Below are positions 6,259 to 6,755 of a DNA stretch of 6,755 nt, in pieces. A model generated the notes under the pieces. The model searched no databases. It was not told the origin of the DNA and saw nothing but the letters and a program-made list of their open reading frames with translations. The stretch is from the NCBI GenBank assembly GCA_903970575.1, contig CAJCJC010000407.1, forward strand, positions 1 through 6,755. Direction: 5' to 3'. Source of the DNA: Alphaproteobacteria bacterium. GTDB lineage: Bacteria; Pseudomonadota; Alphaproteobacteria; BOG-932; Roseiterribacteraceae. Made by a program: the position numbers and the translations under genes. Position 1 is the first letter of the stretch; each line of letters begins with the position of its first letter.

Positions 6259-6755
6259 GCGCGGCGATCTTCGATCGGGTCGCGATCATCGGATTCGGGC
6301 TGATCGGCTCGTCGCTCGGGCGGGCGATTAAGGCTCATGGGATGGCCAACACGCTGGTTGCTTGCGACTCAAGCGAGGAGGCGCGGGCGACAATCATGCG
6401 TCTGAACCTCGCCGATGTCGTGACGGGGGACCCGGCCGAGGCCGCCCGTGACGCCGATCTCGTGGTCATCGCCGCGCCTTTGGGCGCTTACGCGGAAATC
6501 GTCGGCAAGATTGCTCCGGTTCTGAAACCGGGCGCCGTCGTCAGCGATGTGGGCTCGGTCAAGACGCCGGTGGTGCGCGATCTGCCGGGCATGCTGCCGG
6601 ATCACGTTCAACTCGTGCCTGGGCACCCGGTGGCCGGCACCGAAAATTCCGGCCCGGCGTCCGGGTTCGAAACAGTGTTCGAGGGCCGCTGGTGCATCCT
6701 GACGCCGCCGCCGGGGACCGATCCGGGCGCGGTGGACAAGGTCGCCGCTCTCTGG
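6255..6755 (+). CDS. tyrC: Prephenate / arogenate dehydrogenase, N-terminal 167 residues (cut by window edge)
   Basis: This gene oxidatively decarboxylates prephenate to 4-hydroxyphenylpyruvate, or arogenate to tyrosine. The N-terminal Rossmann motif VAIIGFGLIGSSLGRAI (9-25, GxGxxG at 13-18) binds the dinucleotide; Asp38 at the end of the second strand favours NAD+ over NADP+. DVGSVK (98-103) and GHPVAGTENSGP (123-134) are the catalytic-region motifs, with Ser101 and His124 matching the catalytic Ser and His of characterised TyrA proteins. The family often has a Lys or His where Asn131 stands. EGRWCILTP (143-151) follows as usual. The helical dimerisation domain lies beyond the right edge. 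The ATG at 6255 overlaps the hisC stop by four bases (ATGA), so translation is probably coupled. The choice between prephenate and arogenate as substrate cannot be made from this part. Confidence 0.93.
   Translation, partial: MSAAIFDRVAIIGFGLIGSSLGRAIKAHGMANTLVACDSSEEARATIMRLNLADVVTGDPAEAARDADLVVIAAPLGAYAEIVGKIAPVLKPGAVVSDVGSVKTPVVRDLPGMLPDHVQLVPGHPVAGTENSGPASGFETVFEGRWCILTPPPGTDPGAVDKVAALW

Overview
The window is GC-rich DNA from a bacterial chromosome, most likely an alphaproteobacterium. The case rests on protein resemblance (an alphaproteobacterial-type MetX and MetW, and an AroQ chorismate mutase with a long C-terminal extension). It also rests on gene neighbourhood: methionine genes beside a chorismate mutase, hisC, prephenate dehydrogenase cluster. 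The genus cannot be told from the sequence.

Left part (1-2011, all on the minus strand). A sterol desaturase / fatty acid hydroxylase superfamily membrane protein runs off the left edge; its first 265 codons are present, with all the expected histidine clusters. Upstream of it lies a compact two-gene unit: an 83-residue protein of unknown function whose end overlaps by 14 bases the GTG start of a nucleotidyltransferase-fold protein resembling the AbiEii/AbiGii toxin family. The 150 bases between that protein and the desaturase (796-945) hold nothing I can name.

Middle (2012-4137, minus strand). About 300 bases after the metXW gene hold a degenerate copy of a widespread intergenic repeat and, at most, one doubtful very small membrane protein. 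Then comes a 609-codon gene in which homoserine O-acyltransferase (MetX) and the methyltransferase-like MetW are joined in one reading frame. In most alphaproteobacteria these are two adjacent genes.

Right part (4138-6755). A 90-base divergent intergenic region with a perfect 15-base palindrome separates metXW from a plus-strand operon: chorismate mutase with a degenerate prephenate-dehydratase-like C-terminal region, then a HisC-type aminotransferase, then prephenate/arogenate dehydrogenase cut by the right edge. The last two overlap by ATGA. Together these would carry chorismate to prephenate and onward to tyrosine by transamination and oxidative decarboxylation, with HisC probably shared with histidine synthesis.

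Most of the right part is ordinary housekeeping. The points most worth a second look are the MetX-MetW fusion, the nucleotidyltransferase with its overlapping small partner (a possible non-canonical toxin-antitoxin pair), and the altered C-terminal half of the chorismate mutase. I saw no mobile element, CRISPR array, tRNA or rRNA.
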